Source: an archaeon GW2011_AR19 (GTDB lineage: Archaea > Nanobdellota > Nanobdellia > Pacearchaeales > GW2011-AR1). Taken from it: a stretch of DNA of 48,218 nt. The position numbers and the translations under genes were made by a program. Below, in pieces: positions 30,864-39,636 of the stretch. The notes under the pieces were generated by a model. That model was given only the letters and a program-made list of their open reading frames with translations. It was not told the DNA's origin and searched no databases. The stretch is from positions 1 through 48,218 of the forward strand of contig JWKY01000008.1 of NCBI GenBank assembly GCA_000806015.1, in the 5' to 3' direction. The stretch's first letter is position 1. Each line of letters starts with the position of its first letter.

Positions 30864-33800
30864 ATGTCTACAAAAGAAGAATATGGAGCAGAATCTATTA
30901 AAGTATTAGAAGGATTGGAAGGAGTTAGAAAGCGCCCAGCTATGTATATTGGTTCAACAGGAAAAGAAGGGCTGCATCATTTAGTTTATGAAGTTGTTGA
31001 TAATAGTGTTGATGAGGCTCTTGCAGGTTTTTGCAAAAGTATAAAAGTTTTTATAAATAAAGACGGTTCCGTGACGGTTGATGATGATGGCAGAGGAATT
31101 CCGGTAGATATTCATCCGCAATATAAAGTTCCTGCGTGTGAAGTTGCCCTGACAAAATTGCATGCCGGGGGAAAATTTGACAAAAAATCTTATGTTATAT
31201 CTGGAGGACTGCATGGAGTGGGGGTCTCCTGCGTAAATGCTCTGTCAAAAAAATTAATCTTGGAAATTAAAAGAGACGGCAAGCTTTATTCTCAGGAATA
31301 TTCCCGCGGTGAAGCAAAAACTAAATTAAAAGCTGTCGGCAGCGCCGGGAAAGATGAAACGGGAACTAAAATAACTTTTTGGCCGGACGAACAAATTTTT
31401 TCTACGCTTGAATTTGATTATAAATTCTTGGAAAACAGGTTCAGGGAAATTGCTTTTTTAAATTCAGGATTAAAAATAAATTTAGTTGATGAAAATAAAA
31501 ACAAATCAGAAGAATTTTTTTCTACAGGCGGATTAATTGAATTTGTAAAGTGGATAAATAAATCAAAAGAACCGTTATTTGCAAAGCCAATTTATTTTAA
31601 AAAAGAGATGGAAAGTGTGATTATTGAAATTTCTATTCAATATATTTCCGGATATCAGGAAAATATTTTTGGATTTGTCAACACAATAAATACTGTTGAG
31701 GGCGGGACGCACATTTCTGGTTTTAAGACAGCTTTAACAAGAGTAATTAATGATTATGTTAAGAAGAGAAATTTATTAAAGGGTGAAGAAGGTTTGTCCG
31801 GAGAGGATGTCCGCGAAGGCCTGACCGCAATTGTCAGCATTAAAATTCCGGAACCTCAATTTGAGGGACAAACAAAAACCAAATTAGGAAACAGCGAGGT
31901 CAAGGGTTTTGTGGATTCAATTGTTACTTCTCTTTTAGCAGAATTTTTTGAAGAAAATCCAAATATTGCCAAAAACATTATTACAAAATGTTTGGATGCT
32001 GCAAAAGCAAGACTCGCTGCTAAAAAAGCAAGAGAATTAGTTAGAAGAAAAAGCGTCTTTGGTCTTGGAGGATTGCCCGGAAAATTAGCCGACTGCTCTT
32101 CAAAAAAATCAGAAGAAACTGAATTATATATTGTTGAGGGAGAATCTGCTGGCGGATGTTTTGACGGAGACACAAAAGTTGAGCTTGCTGACGGGAGAAA
32201 CCTCTCTTTTAAAGAATTAATTGAAGAATACAATGAAGGAAAAGAAAATTTTTGTTATACTATACAAGAAGACGGAAGTATTGGAATAGAGAAAATAGAA
32301 TATCCGAGACTAACTAAAAAAAATATAGAAGTAATTAAAATTGTTTTAGACAATGATGAAGAAATAATTTGCACCCCCGACCATAAATTTATGTTAAGAA
32401 ATGGAGAATATAAAGAAGCAAAGGATTTAGTCTCTGAAGATTCTTTAATGCCTTTATATAAAAAAATATCTGAAATCGGCGGGAAAATTACAATTGAGGG
32501 TTATGAGATGGTTTTAAATACAAATGGAAAATGGATTTTCACACACATGCTTTCTGATGAATACAATTTGGAAAAGAATATTTATTCCAAAAAACAGGGA
32601 GAGGCAAGACATCACATTGATTTTAATAAAAGAAATAATAATCCTTCAAATATCGTAAGATTAACCAAAGAACAACATTTAATTTTACATACTGAAAATT
32701 TAGAAAAAACAATTCATAGACCCGACATTAAGGAAAAGGCAGCTAAAGCTCATCAAACTAAAGAATACAGAGAGAAAATGAGCAATTGGGCAAAAACACC
32801 TGAAGTTAATGAAATTATAAGACAGAACAGTAAAAAGTTATGGGAAAATGAGGAATATAAAAAATACATGGTTGCAAAATTTAAAGAATTTTATAATTCT
32901 AATGAGGAATGCAGAAATAAAAATAATAAGCTTCTTAATGAGCAACAAAAAATCTATTGGCAGAACCCGGAAAATAGGAAAAAAACTACTGAAAAAGTAA
33001 AAAGATTTTTTGAAGAAAATCCAGATGCTAAAGAATATTTATCTAGTTTAGCTAAAGAACAATGGAAAGATGAAGCTTTGATTATCTGGAGAAGACAAAA
33101 AACAAAAGAGCAATGGACTCCGGAATTTAGAGAAAAAAGAATAAATTCATATAATAAAACTTATTATAATAAAACAATAAAATTAATGAAACAAACTATT
33201 GAAAAAGAAGGGAATTTATATAAATTTGATAAGATAAGAATTGAAAATAATGATAAATCTGTTTTGTCTATGAAAACTTTTTGTTCAAGATTTTTCAATA
33301 ATAATCCAGAATTAATGTTGGAATCTGTTAAAAATTACAATCACAAAATTAAAAGCACGGAATGGATTAATAAAAAAATAGATGTTTATGATTTAGAAGT
33401 TCCAAATACGCATAATTTTGCTTTAGCTTCTGGAATTTTTGTTCATAACAGCGCAAAAATGGCGCGCAACAAAGAATTGCAGGCGATTCTTCCATTAAAA
33501 GGAAAAATATTAAATGTTGAAAAAGCAGCGTCCTCAAAAACTCTTTCAAGCGAAGAGATTATAAATTTAATCACTGCAATCGGAACAGGAGTTGGCGAAC
33601 AGTTTGATACAAATAATCTCAGGTATGGTAAAATAATTATTATGACTGATGCAGATGTTGACGGACAGCATATTATGACTTTGCTTTTGACATTTTTCTT
33701 TAGATTCATGCCGCACTTAATTGAAAATGGAAATGTTTATGCTGCTCTGCCTCCATTGTATAGAATCAGGAAAAAAGAAGATTACTATGTTTATTCGGAC

Positions 33801-34061
33801 GAAGAACTTAAAAAAATTATTAAAGAATTAAGTGTTTCAGAATCTTCAGGAGCAGTGACGAGGTTTAAAGGATTGGGAGAAATGTCTGCTGACCAGCTTT
33901 GGGAAACAACAATGAATCCAAAGAATCGAAAAATAAAAAAAATTTATATTGAAGACGCTGTTGAAGCTGACGCGACTTTTACAATGCTTATGGGCAATGA
34001 TGTTCAATCAAGAAAAGAATTCATACAAGAAAACGCGCAAAAAGCGCAGTTGGATGTTTAA
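30864..34061 (+). CDS. gyrB: DNA gyrase subunit B with in-frame intein
   Basis: The ATPase subunit of gyrase, which introduces negative supercoils together with GyrA. After removal of the intein (residues 432-862) the protein is 634 residues, normal for bacterial-type GyrB. Visible: RKRPAMYIGSTGKEGLHHLV, the GHKL motifs EVVDNSVDEAL and DDGRGIPVDI, GGLHGVGVSCVNALS, toprim IVEGESAGG ... SAKMARNKELQAILPLKGKI and DADVDGQHI, and the C-terminal RFKGLGEMSADQLWETTMNP. Gyrase in DPANN is generally explained by ancient transfer from bacteria. The gene is followed by an ADP-ribosylglycohydrolase one base later, then tRNA, zinc ribbon and gyrA. Confidence 0.97.
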   Translation: MSTKEEYGAESIKVLEGLEGVRKRPAMYIGSTGKEGLHHLVYEVVDNSVDEALAGFCKSIKVFINKDGSVTVDDDGRGIPVDIHPQYKVPACEVALTKLHAGGKFDKKSYVISGGLHGVGVSCVNALSKKLILEIKRDGKLYSQEYSRGEAKTKLKAVGSAGKDETGTKITFWPDEQIFSTLEFDYKFLENRFREIAFLNSGLKINLVDENKNKSEEFFSTGGLIEFVKWINKSKEPLFAKPIYFKKEMESVIIEISIQYISGYQENIFGFVNTINTVEGGTHISGFKTALTRVINDYVKKRNLLKGEEGLSGEDVREGLTAIVSIKIPEPQFEGQTKTKLGNSEVKGFVDSIVTSLLAEFFEENPNIAKNIITKCLDAAKARLAAKKARELVRRKSVFGLGGLPGKLADCSSKKSEETELYIVEGESAGGCFDGDTKVELADGRNLSFKELIEEYNEGKENFCYTIQEDGSIGIEKIEYPRLTKKNIEVIKIVLDNDEEIICTPDHKFMLRNGEYKEAKDLVSEDSLMPLYKKISEIGGKITIEGYEMVLNTNGKWIFTHMLSDEYNLEKNIYSKKQGEARHHIDFNKRNNNPSNIVRLTKEQHLILHTENLEKTIHRPDIKEKAAKAHQTKEYREKMSNWAKTPEVNEIIRQNSKKLWENEEYKKYMVAKFKEFYNSNEECRNKNNKLLNEQQKIYWQNPENRKKTTEKVKRFFEENPDAKEYLSSLAKEQWKDEALIIWRRQKTKEQWTPEFREKRINSYNKTYYNKTIKLMKQTIEKEGNLYKFDKIRIENNDKSVLSMKTFCSRFFNNNPELMLESVKNYNHKIKSTEWINKKIDVYDLEVPNTHNFALASGIFVHNSAKMARNKELQAILPLKGKILNVEKAASSKTLSSEEIINLITAIGTGVGEQFDTNNLRYGKIIIMTDADVDGQHIMTLLLTFFFRFMPHLIENGNVYAALPPLYRIRKKEDYYVYSDEELKKIIKELSVSESSGAVTRFKGLGEMSADQLWETTMNPKNRKIKKIYIEDAVEADATFTMLMGNDVQSRKEFIQENAQKAQLDV
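32157..33449 (+). mobile_element. GyrB intein with HNH endonuclease domain (431 aa)
   Basis: The insert lies in the toprim motif between EGESAGG and SAKMARNKE, a known gyrB intein site. Block A starts CFDGDTKVELADGRNLSF (Cys1). Block B has CTPDHKFML (T-x-x-H). The end is VPNTHNFALASGIFVHN followed by Ser+1. All splicing residues are present. The middle holds an HNH motif ARHHIDFNKRNNNPSNIVRL and helical repeats of the NUMOD type (KEQWTPEFREKRINS), rather than the LAGLIDADG domain common in archaeal inteins. It should splice post-translationally and may still home. Confidence 0.93.
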
Positions 34062-34062
34062 G

Positions 34063-35064
34063 ATGAAAAAAACAAAAATAAAAATCGAAGATAGAATTAG
34101 CGGAGCATTTACTGGATTATATTTTGGCTCGGGAGTTAATCCAAGGTTTTCTCCAATGCTTACTCCAGAAAAAGCAAGAGAATTGTTTAGTAAAAGAAAA
34201 TTTGGAGATTATTTTTCTTTTCCATTTTATGGAAAATCTAATCAATTATTTGACCAACATACGCAAACTAAAATTGTTTATGACATGTTAATGAAGTTTG
34301 GAAAAATTACTCCTGAATTATCCCGGGATTATTTAATGGAGTTGCATAAAAAATATGATGTGTTTAAAGGAGATGTTTACGGACCAAGCACACAAAAAGC
34401 AATAACAAAAATTCTTGCTGGAGAAGATGTTTATGAAATGGGAAAAACTGGAATAACTTGCGGTTCTGCAATGAAATGTCTTCCAATTGCAATGTTTTTT
34501 CATAATAATATGGAAGCGTTAGTAGAAAATACTGTTAATACTTGTATTATTTCTCATAATACTGATGTTACAATCGACGCAGCAATCGCTTGTAATATAA
34601 CTTTAGCAAGTTTGATTAATGGTGTTGAAAAATTTGAAGCAATAAAAAAGGGGATTGATGCTGTTAAAAAATATCATGGAAAATTCGGAGAAAAAACAAG
34701 CGAGCCACGAATTGACGAAAGAATAGAAACTGCTTTGAAATTATTAAAAGGAAAAAGTATTGAAGATGCAGAAAAGATAATTCCTGAGAAAATTGGGGTA
34801 AGTTGGTTTGCTAGAGAAACAATTCCGGGAGCTTTTGCAAATTATATTGTTTCAAATTCTCCTGAAGATTCTTCATTATTAGCAATGAGATGCGGAGGAG
34901 ATAATCAAACAGTTCCAGAAATTGCTTGCGCATTTTTAGGCGCAGAAAAAGGATCAAATATTTTTTCAGAAGAAGTATTAAAAAATATTGAAAAAATAAA
35001 TAAAATTAAAATTGATAAGATGGCAGGAATTTTATTAAATAAATTGAAGAAATTAAAAAAATAA
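34063..35064 (+). CDS. ADP-ribosylglycohydrolase-family protein
   Basis: 333 residues. The start MKKTKIKIEDRISGAFTGLY is followed by metal-ligand-like HNTDVTIDAAIA near residue 165-175 and the late GGDNQTVPEIACAFLGAEKG, where G-D-N replaces the usual G-D-T/D-D-D motif (G-G-D-x-D-T-x-x-x-x-G-x-x-G-A). The family removes ADP-ribose from proteins, DNA or small molecules using two Mg ions. The altered metal motif leaves activity uncertain. The ATG at 34063, immediately after the gyrB stop, is preferred to the long overlapping frame at 33949. Co-transcribed with gyrB. Confidence 0.82.
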   Translation: MKKTKIKIEDRISGAFTGLYFGSGVNPRFSPMLTPEKARELFSKRKFGDYFSFPFYGKSNQLFDQHTQTKIVYDMLMKFGKITPELSRDYLMELHKKYDVFKGDVYGPSTQKAITKILAGEDVYEMGKTGITCGSAMKCLPIAMFFHNNMEALVENTVNTCIISHNTDVTIDAAIACNITLASLINGVEKFEAIKKGIDAVKKYHGKFGEKTSEPRIDERIETALKLLKGKSIEDAEKIIPEKIGVSWFARETIPGAFANYIVSNSPEDSSLLAMRCGGDNQTVPEIACAFLGAEKGSNIFSEEVLKNIEKINKIKIDKMAGILLNKLKKLKK

Positions 35065-35097
35065 AATGACTAATATAATAAATAAAAGGGATTCGAA

Positions 35098-35131
35098 CAG
35101 AATGGCTAAATTCAACCGTTTGATACGCAGT
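35098..35131 (+). pseudogene. Degenerate partial tRNA copy
   Basis: CAGAATGGCTAAATTC ... GTTTGATACGCAGT aligns with the D-arm to anticodon arm of the tRNA at 35192 (CAGAATGGTTATTGC ... GTCTGATACGCAGT). Acceptor and T arms are not present in place. A GGGATTCGAAC just before it (35088-35098) looks like an inverted T-arm fragment. Confidence 0.5.
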
Positions 35132-35154
35132 TATAATATATTCAATATATCTGG

Positions 35155-35168
35155 GTATTTAAATATTT
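35155..35168 (+). promoter_or_regulatory. TATA box for the tRNA gene
   Basis: GTATTTAAATATTT ends about 24 bp upstream of the mature 5' end at 35192, the right distance for archaeal RNA polymerase. Confidence 0.5.
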
Positions 35169-35191
35169 TGGTTAATTCAAATTTATACTGT

Positions 35192-35273
35192 GCTGGGATG
35201 GCAGAATGGTTATTGCGACTGTCTGATACGCAGTGCCCTTTGGGGTTTGTGGGTTCGATTCCCACTCCCAGCG
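35192..35273 (+). tRNA. Class II tRNA, Ser/Leu-like body with apparent GAT anticodon
   Basis: Acceptor stem GCTGGGA/TCCCAGC, D-arm GCAG-AATGGTTA-TTGC, anticodon arm ACTGT-CTGATAC-GCAGT, long variable arm GCCCTTTGGGGTTT (CCC/GGG), T-arm GTGGG-TTCGATT-CCCAC, discriminator G73, no encoded CCA. The long variable arm and G73 suggest serine, yet the loop places U33 directly before G-A-T, an isoleucine anticodon. A TGA reading (Ser) would require a shifted loop without U33. The amino acid is therefore left open. The ORF over this locus is spurious. Confidence 0.8.
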
Positions 35274-35314
35274 CAGAATATTCTAATTTTTTTAGGAGGA
35301 GTTTTTAAAATAAA

Positions 35315-35596
35315 ATGCCCCGCGAATCAAAACTAAAAACACCAGACTGGATTTTAAAAGGTGGAAAAAAGCCAGACAAAAAGAAAACTGAAAAAACTTT
35401 TAAAATTAAAGAATGTCCGAAGTGCAAAAGCGACGATGTTGGAGTTGTTTTAAGCGGAAGCGACAGCGAAGAAGGCGGGGGAAGAGAATGGGAATGTCAT
35501 AAATGCAAATGGGCAGGAGCAGATATTATTGAAAAAGAACTTTCAGAAGATGAATTTATGAAATATTTAGATGAAAAGGGGGAAGAGGTTGCTTGA
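35315..35596 (+). CDS. Zinc-ribbon protein
   Basis: 93 residues, starting [21 protein letters not shown] single zinc ribbon is formed by [11 protein letters not shown] (C-x2-C) and [10 protein letters not shown] (C-x2-C) about 26 residues apart, followed by an acidic tail ([20 protein letters not shown]). A Shine-Dalgarno AGGAGGAG precedes the start. The gene is one base upstream of gyrA, so the two are co-transcribed. Similar small zinc ribbons in DPANN have unknown roles. Confidence 0.8.
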   Translation: MPRESKLKTPDWILKGGKKPDKKKTEKTFKIKECPKCKSDDVGVVLSGSDSEEGGGREWECHKCKWAGADIIEKELSEDEFMKYLDEKGEEVA

Positions 35597-35597
35597 G

Positions 35598-37244
35598 ATG
35601 ACAGACTCAAATAAGACAGACGACGAAACCCAAAAAAAATTAACAGAAGAGAAGGGCGTAATCCAGACAGAAATTTCAAGCGAAATGAAAAAAGCATATT
35701 TGGATTATGCTATGTCTGTGATTGTGTCAAGGGCAATTCCGTCAGTTGAAGACGGATTAAAACCTGTTCAGAGAAGAATTTTATATGCAATGCAGCAGCT
35801 TGGCTTGAAGCCAAACTCTCAGACAAAAAAATCAGCAAGAATCGTCGGAGATGTAATTGGTAAATACCATCCGCACGGCGACACTGCGGTTTATGAAGCA
35901 ATGGTCAGAATGGCTCAGGATTTTTCATTAAGATATCCTTTGGTTTTTGGGCAAGGCAATTTTGGATCAGTTGACGGGGACAGCGCAGCGGCCATGCGTT
36001 ACACCGAGGCGCGAATAATGGATATTTCTTCAGAATTATTGCAGGATCTTGAAAAGGAAACTGTTAATTTTGTTCCGAATTATGACAACTCTCTAAAAGA
36101 ACCTGAATTGCTCCCCGGAAAACTTCCAAATTTATTATTAAACGGAGCGTCAGGAATTGCAGTCGGTATGGCTACAACTATTCCTCCGCATAATTTAACA
36201 GAAGTTTGCGACGCTATTATAGCATATATTAAAAATAAAGAGATAACTTTTGAAGAACTTTGCGAGATTATCAAAGGGCCGGATTTTCCGACGGGTGGAA
36301 GTGTTCAGGGAGATATGCTTGAGTTGTATAAAACAGGCATTGGAAAATTAATTATGAGGGGAAAAATTACAACAGAAAATTTCAAAAATAAAGAAGCAAT
36401 TATAATAACTGAAATTCCTTATATGCTTAATAAAACTATTTTAGTCACCCAAATTGCAAATCTTGTTCAGGAGAAAAAATTAAAAGATATTTCGGATTTA
36501 AGGGATGAATCTTCAAGAGGAAAAACAAGAATTGTTATTGAACTTAAAAAAGGAGTCAATTCAAATTTTGTAATTAATGCTTTGTATAAATACACGAGAG
36601 TTCAGGATTCTTTTAATGTTAATTTATTAGCTTTGCATTCTGGTCAGCCAAAAGTTATGAATCTTAAGGAAGTTATTGATGCATATGTTAATTACAGGAA
36701 ATTAATTATTACAAACCGCTCTAAATATGAATTAAAAAGAGCAAAAGAAAGGCAGGAAATTGTGCAGGGACTGCTGATAGCTTTAAATGATATTGACGGC
36801 GCTGTTGCTTTGATTAAAAAATCAAAAAGCGCAGTTGAAGCTTCTGAAGGGTTAATAAAAAAATATAAATTAACAAAAGTTCAGGCTCAGGCGATTTTAG
36901 ATATTAAGCTGCAGCAATTAACTTCTTTGGAAGTTTCTAAATTAGAAAAAGAAGAACAGGAATTAAAAAAAGAAATTGAAGAGCTTGAAAAAATTTTAGG
37001 AGATGTTGAAGAGATTCTTAAAATTATTATCAAAGAAGTCAGGGAATTAAAAGAAAAATACGGAGACAATAGAAAAACGCAAATATTAAAAAGACAAATA
37101 GGAGAGATTTCTGAAAAAGATTTGATTCAAAAAAAAGAAGTAACTATAACAATAACTGAAAAAGGATATTGCAAAAGAATGGATGTCAAAGATTACAAGG
37201 AGCAATACAACAAGAGGAAGAGTTCTCTGGCTGAAAGCATATGA
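35598..37244 (+). CDS. gyrA: DNA gyrase subunit A, breakage-reunion part (frame ends at the GyrA-box region)
   Basis: 548 residues. It has the winged-helix segment [36 protein letters not shown], catalytic Tyr in [10 protein letters not shown], the tower domain, and the long coiled coil to the C-gate. The frame then enters the first C-terminal blade ([19 protein letters not shown]) and stops after [12 protein letters not shown]. About 35 residues including the GyrA box (Q-R-R-G-G-K-G) are missing, and the rest of the C-terminal domain follows in another frame at 37183. The ATG at 35598 is preferred to the in-frame ATG at 35571 inside the zinc-ribbon gene. Confidence 0.93.
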   Translation: MTDSNKTDDETQKKLTEEKGVIQTEISSEMKKAYLDYAMSVIVSRAIPSVEDGLKPVQRRILYAMQQLGLKPNSQTKKSARIVGDVIGKYHPHGDTAVYEAMVRMAQDFSLRYPLVFGQGNFGSVDGDSAAAMRYTEARIMDISSELLQDLEKETVNFVPNYDNSLKEPELLPGKLPNLLLNGASGIAVGMATTIPPHNLTEVCDAIIAYIKNKEITFEELCEIIKGPDFPTGGSVQGDMLELYKTGIGKLIMRGKITTENFKNKEAIIITEIPYMLNKTILVTQIANLVQEKKLKDISDLRDESSRGKTRIVIELKKGVNSNFVINALYKYTRVQDSFNVNLLALHSGQPKVMNLKEVIDAYVNYRKLIITNRSKYELKRAKERQEIVQGLLIALNDIDGAVALIKKSKSAVEASEGLIKKYKLTKVQAQAILDIKLQQLTSLEVSKLEKEEQELKKEIEELEKILGDVEEILKIIIKEVRELKEKYGDNRKTQILKRQIGEISEKDLIQKKEVTITITEKGYCKRMDVKDYKEQYNKRKSSLAESI

Positions 37245-37962
37245 CATTCCTGCTTCTGAAAAATACAGCAAAGGACGGGCAATAACAAATTTAATGGAAT
37301 TAAAAGATGAAAAAATTACAAATGTTATTTCAGTAAAAAACTTTGACGATTCTTTATTTATGGCGACAAAAAAAGGCGTGGTTAAAAGGATTTCGTTAAA
37401 ACATTTTTCAAAACCAAGAGCTTCCGGAATCAAGGCAATTAATTTTCCTCCTGGGGATTCAGACATTTTAATTGGCGTTGAAGTTGTCAAGCCTAAACAA
37501 GAAGTTCTTTTAGCAACTAAAAAAGGAAAAGCAATAAGATTTAATGCAGAAGATGTCAGGGAAATGGGGAGAGCAAGCTACGGAGTTACAGGAATAAAGC
37601 TAAATGGAAATGATGAAGTTGTTAGTTTGGAAATTTTAGACACCAAGGCGATTTTAACAATTACAAAAAAAGGATATGGAAAACGAAGTTTGGTTGAAGA
37701 TTACAGGAAAACTTCAAGAGCAGGCAAGGGCGTAATTAATTTAAAAATAACGGATAAGACCGGGGAGATTGTTACAACAGCATCAGTAAATGACAAAGAC
37801 AGCATAATAATTACAACTGCAAAAGGAATTGTAATTAGAACTTCTCTGGAAAATATAAGGGTAATGGGGCGCGCAACTCAAGGCGTTAGAATTGTCAAAC
37901 TTCAGCAGGGAGATTATGTTACTGATTTGGTTAAATTTATTGAAATTGGGGAAGAGGGATAA
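37183..37962 (+). CDS. gyrA: DNA gyrase subunit A, C-terminal beta-pinwheel part
   Basis: The frame at 37183-37962 has recognisable homology from about 37213 ([20 protein letters not shown]). It contains the remaining blades of the GyrA DNA-wrapping domain: [80 protein letters not shown]. Overlap with the N-terminal part is 62 bp. It could be made by reinitiation at the ATG at 37183 as a separate subunit, by a +1 frameshift, or not at all. A bare deletion of about 104 nt at this point explains both the missing box and the frame change. Confidence 0.85.
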   Translation: MSKITRSNTTRGRVLWLKAYDIPASEKYSKGRAITNLMELKDEKITNVISVKNFDDSLFMATKKGVVKRISLKHFSKPRASGIKAINFPPGDSDILIGVEVVKPKQEVLLATKKGKAIRFNAEDVREMGRASYGVTGIKLNGNDEVVSLEILDTKAILTITKKGYGKRSLVEDYRKTSRAGKGVINLKITDKTGEIVTTASVNDKDSIIITTAKGIVIRTSLENIRVMGRATQGVRIVKLQQGDYVTDLVKFIEIGEEG

Positions 37963-38026
37963 ATTTAAAGAGTAAATATAATTAAGCCAAATTGTTACTT
38001 CTTATAAAAGATAACAAAATAGAAAG

Positions 38027-38037
38027 ATTTAAATACC
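38027..38037 (+). promoter_or_regulatory. TATA box for the 129-aa gene
   Basis: ATTTAAATACC lies about 20 bp before the ATG at 38057. A GGGAGGG just after it could serve as Shine-Dalgarno. Confidence 0.5.
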
Positions 38038-38056
38038 TGGGAGGGTTATTAATTTT

Positions 38057-38446
38057 ATGTTAAATGCAAAATCAACAATAATAAAGGGCGCAATTTCTTT
38101 GCTAATCGGGATTGGAGGATTATGTTACATTAAATCTTTTTCAAATAAAAATATAGAATACAATCCTTTAATTATTAAAAAAAACGATATTGAAGTATGG
38201 GATATAAACAGAGACGGTGTTGCTGATGTTGTGCAATCCTTTTCTGGATTCTCACAAAAATATGGCATCAAGAATAAATTGTTTGTTAATCCTGATATAA
38301 AAAAACAAATTATAAAATATAATCATTTTTTTGATATGTATGGATATTCAAAACCCCTTTCACCAGAATTACAATCTGTTGCTGCATGCGCGCTAAAAAC
38401 CAACGATTTTAATGAATTAGAAAAAAATCTTATAGAATTTAAATAA
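38057..38446 (+). CDS. Hypothetical protein with one N-terminal membrane segment
   Basis: 129 residues starting MLNAKSTIIKGAISLLIGIG. Residues about 7-26 are a signal/anchor. The exposed part includes WDINRDGVADVVQSFSGF, a D-x-N-x-D-G-x-x-D calcium-loop-like segment (dockerin/FG-GAP style). There is no known family. It has its own TATA box and is a lone gene between gyrA and a convergent nuclease. Confidence 0.6.
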   Translation: MLNAKSTIIKGAISLLIGIGGLCYIKSFSNKNIEYNPLIIKKNDIEVWDINRDGVADVVQSFSGFSQKYGIKNKLFVNPDIKKQIIKYNHFFDMYGYSKPLSPELQSVAACALKTNDFNELEKNLIEFK

Positions 38447-38474
38447 TTAATAATGATTTCTTCTCGCCTTTTCT

Positions 38475-39269
38475 TTATCTTTTTTTATTCCTCTCAAAGT
38501 TTTCTTCCCTCTCTTCCTTAAAACAAATATTTTTATATTCGCACCAGTTGCACAATACTGACCTGTTTCTTGGAAATTCTTTTGTAGATTCAACTTTTTT
38601 AATTAATTCAATAGTTTCTTTTTTTAAATTTTCAAGCTGTGAATTTGTTCTTTTTGATTTTATTATTTTATTGTGCGCCAAAAAATGCCAAACTAAAAGA
38701 ACTTCTTTATCTTTGCCATAAATTTCTTTTATCGCTAAGGAATACAGCGCCAATTGTCTTTCTTTATCAAAGTGTTCTTGTTTTGGAAGAAGATTTCCTG
38801 TTTTATAGTCGTGAATTTCGTATTCTCCTGTTTCTAAATTATAAACTAATCTGTCAATAAATCCCTGAATTTTATATTCTTCGCCGTCTAATTCTATTAA
38901 TATTCTTTTTTCGCATTCAATTGTTCCGTCTTTAAATGGATAGTGTTTAGAATAATAATCAATTAAAAAATGCACACCTTTATTAAAATAATCTCTTGCA
39001 GTAAATTGTTTTTTTACTATTAAAATATTTTCTGAAAATTCTTTTTGCCATTCTTCCGTATATTTCACGATTATATCGTCTATTTTTAAGTCTTGATTTA
39101 TTTCTTTGATATTGCTATAAATCCATTCTAATGTTTTATGCACCGCGCTTCCTAAATGCGTTTCAATTGTTTTTTCTATTTCAGGTTTTATTTTGTCAAG
39201 ATATTTGTATTTGAATTTTTTTGGGCATTGTTCAAAAGCGCTTAGTCTTGAATGAGAATAGATTGTCAT
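38475..39269 (-). CDS. PD-(D/E)XK nuclease, RecB/Cas4-like
   Basis: 264 residues. The N-terminal YSHSRLSAFEQCPKKFKYKY supplies the first Cys and the S-x-x-x-x-x-x-C-P signature. LGSAVHKTLE gives the H. The nuclease motifs are GFIDRLVYNLETGEYEIHDY followed by KTG (D...D-Y-K). QLALYSLAIKE is the conserved Q-x-x-x-Y motif. The end LCNWCEYKNICF gives C-x2-C-x5-C, completing a likely 4Fe-4S cluster. Such proteins act in recombinational repair as 5'-3' nucleases. There is no CRISPR array or other cas gene nearby, so a Cas4 role is not supported. Confidence 0.9.
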   Translation of the reverse strand: MTIYSHSRLSAFEQCPKKFKYKYLDKIKPEIEKTIETHLGSAVHKTLEWIYSNIKEINQDLKIDDIIVKYTEEWQKEFSENILIVKKQFTARDYFNKGVHFLIDYYSKHYPFKDGTIECEKRILIELDGEEYKIQGFIDRLVYNLETGEYEIHDYKTGNLLPKQEHFDKERQLALYSLAIKEIYGKDKEVLLVWHFLAHNKIIKSKRTNSQLENLKKETIELIKKVESTKEFPRNRSVLCNWCEYKNICFKEEREENFERNKKR

Positions 39270-39361
39270 TTTTTAAAAAAGAGAAAGAGGATTATAAAGT
39301 TTATTGATGTGTTAATTTTTGTTGATTAAGAAAAAGCTTTTTTAAGGATTATTGTATTTAA

Positions 39362-39564
39362 GGCTCTGTTGAAAATCTAAATTTTTTTAGTTTTGAGTTC
39401 AAATAACTCCCGACCCCGATTTCTACCTTTTACAAATAGCCTTCGGAATTAATTGAAATCAAAGTCGCTCGCCCACTCCACCTCGATTATCGTTGAAACC
39501 CGCCCTTTATTTTTACGATGAATTTCCAAAGAAGTTACGAACTCAAAACTTTTTCAACAGAGCC
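39362..39564. mobile_element. 203-bp TIR-bounded non-autonomous element (MITE-like)
   Basis: The ends are inverted repeats: GGCTCTGTTGAAAA then AGTTTTGAGTTC on the left (with a 13-nt interruption), and GAACTCAAAACT then TTTTCAACAGAGCC on the right. Both sides are flanked by TGTATTTAA, a 9-bp target duplication. It contains no transposase. The G-G-C/T-T-C-T-G-T-T-G ends recall IS6/IS240-type elements, although those usually duplicate 8 bp. The interior is a family 2 repeat (39405-39471). It accounts for most of the 367-bp gene-free stretch 39270-39636. Confidence 0.8.
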
Positions 39565-39636
39565 TGTATTTAATTTATTCCAATATTTCTACTCGATCAC
39601 TTGAAAGTCGTTAGAATAAAATAAAATTTCTCGCTT

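Noticed and set aside
35066..35308. 80-aa plus-strand open frame
   Set aside because: It runs through the tRNA and its degenerate copy; its peptide is translated tRNA sequence.
38475..39269. Reading the PD-(D/E)XK protein as a CRISPR Cas4
   Set aside because: No repeat-spacer array and no cas1/cas2 or effector genes anywhere in the window; a RecB-like repair nuclease is sufficient.
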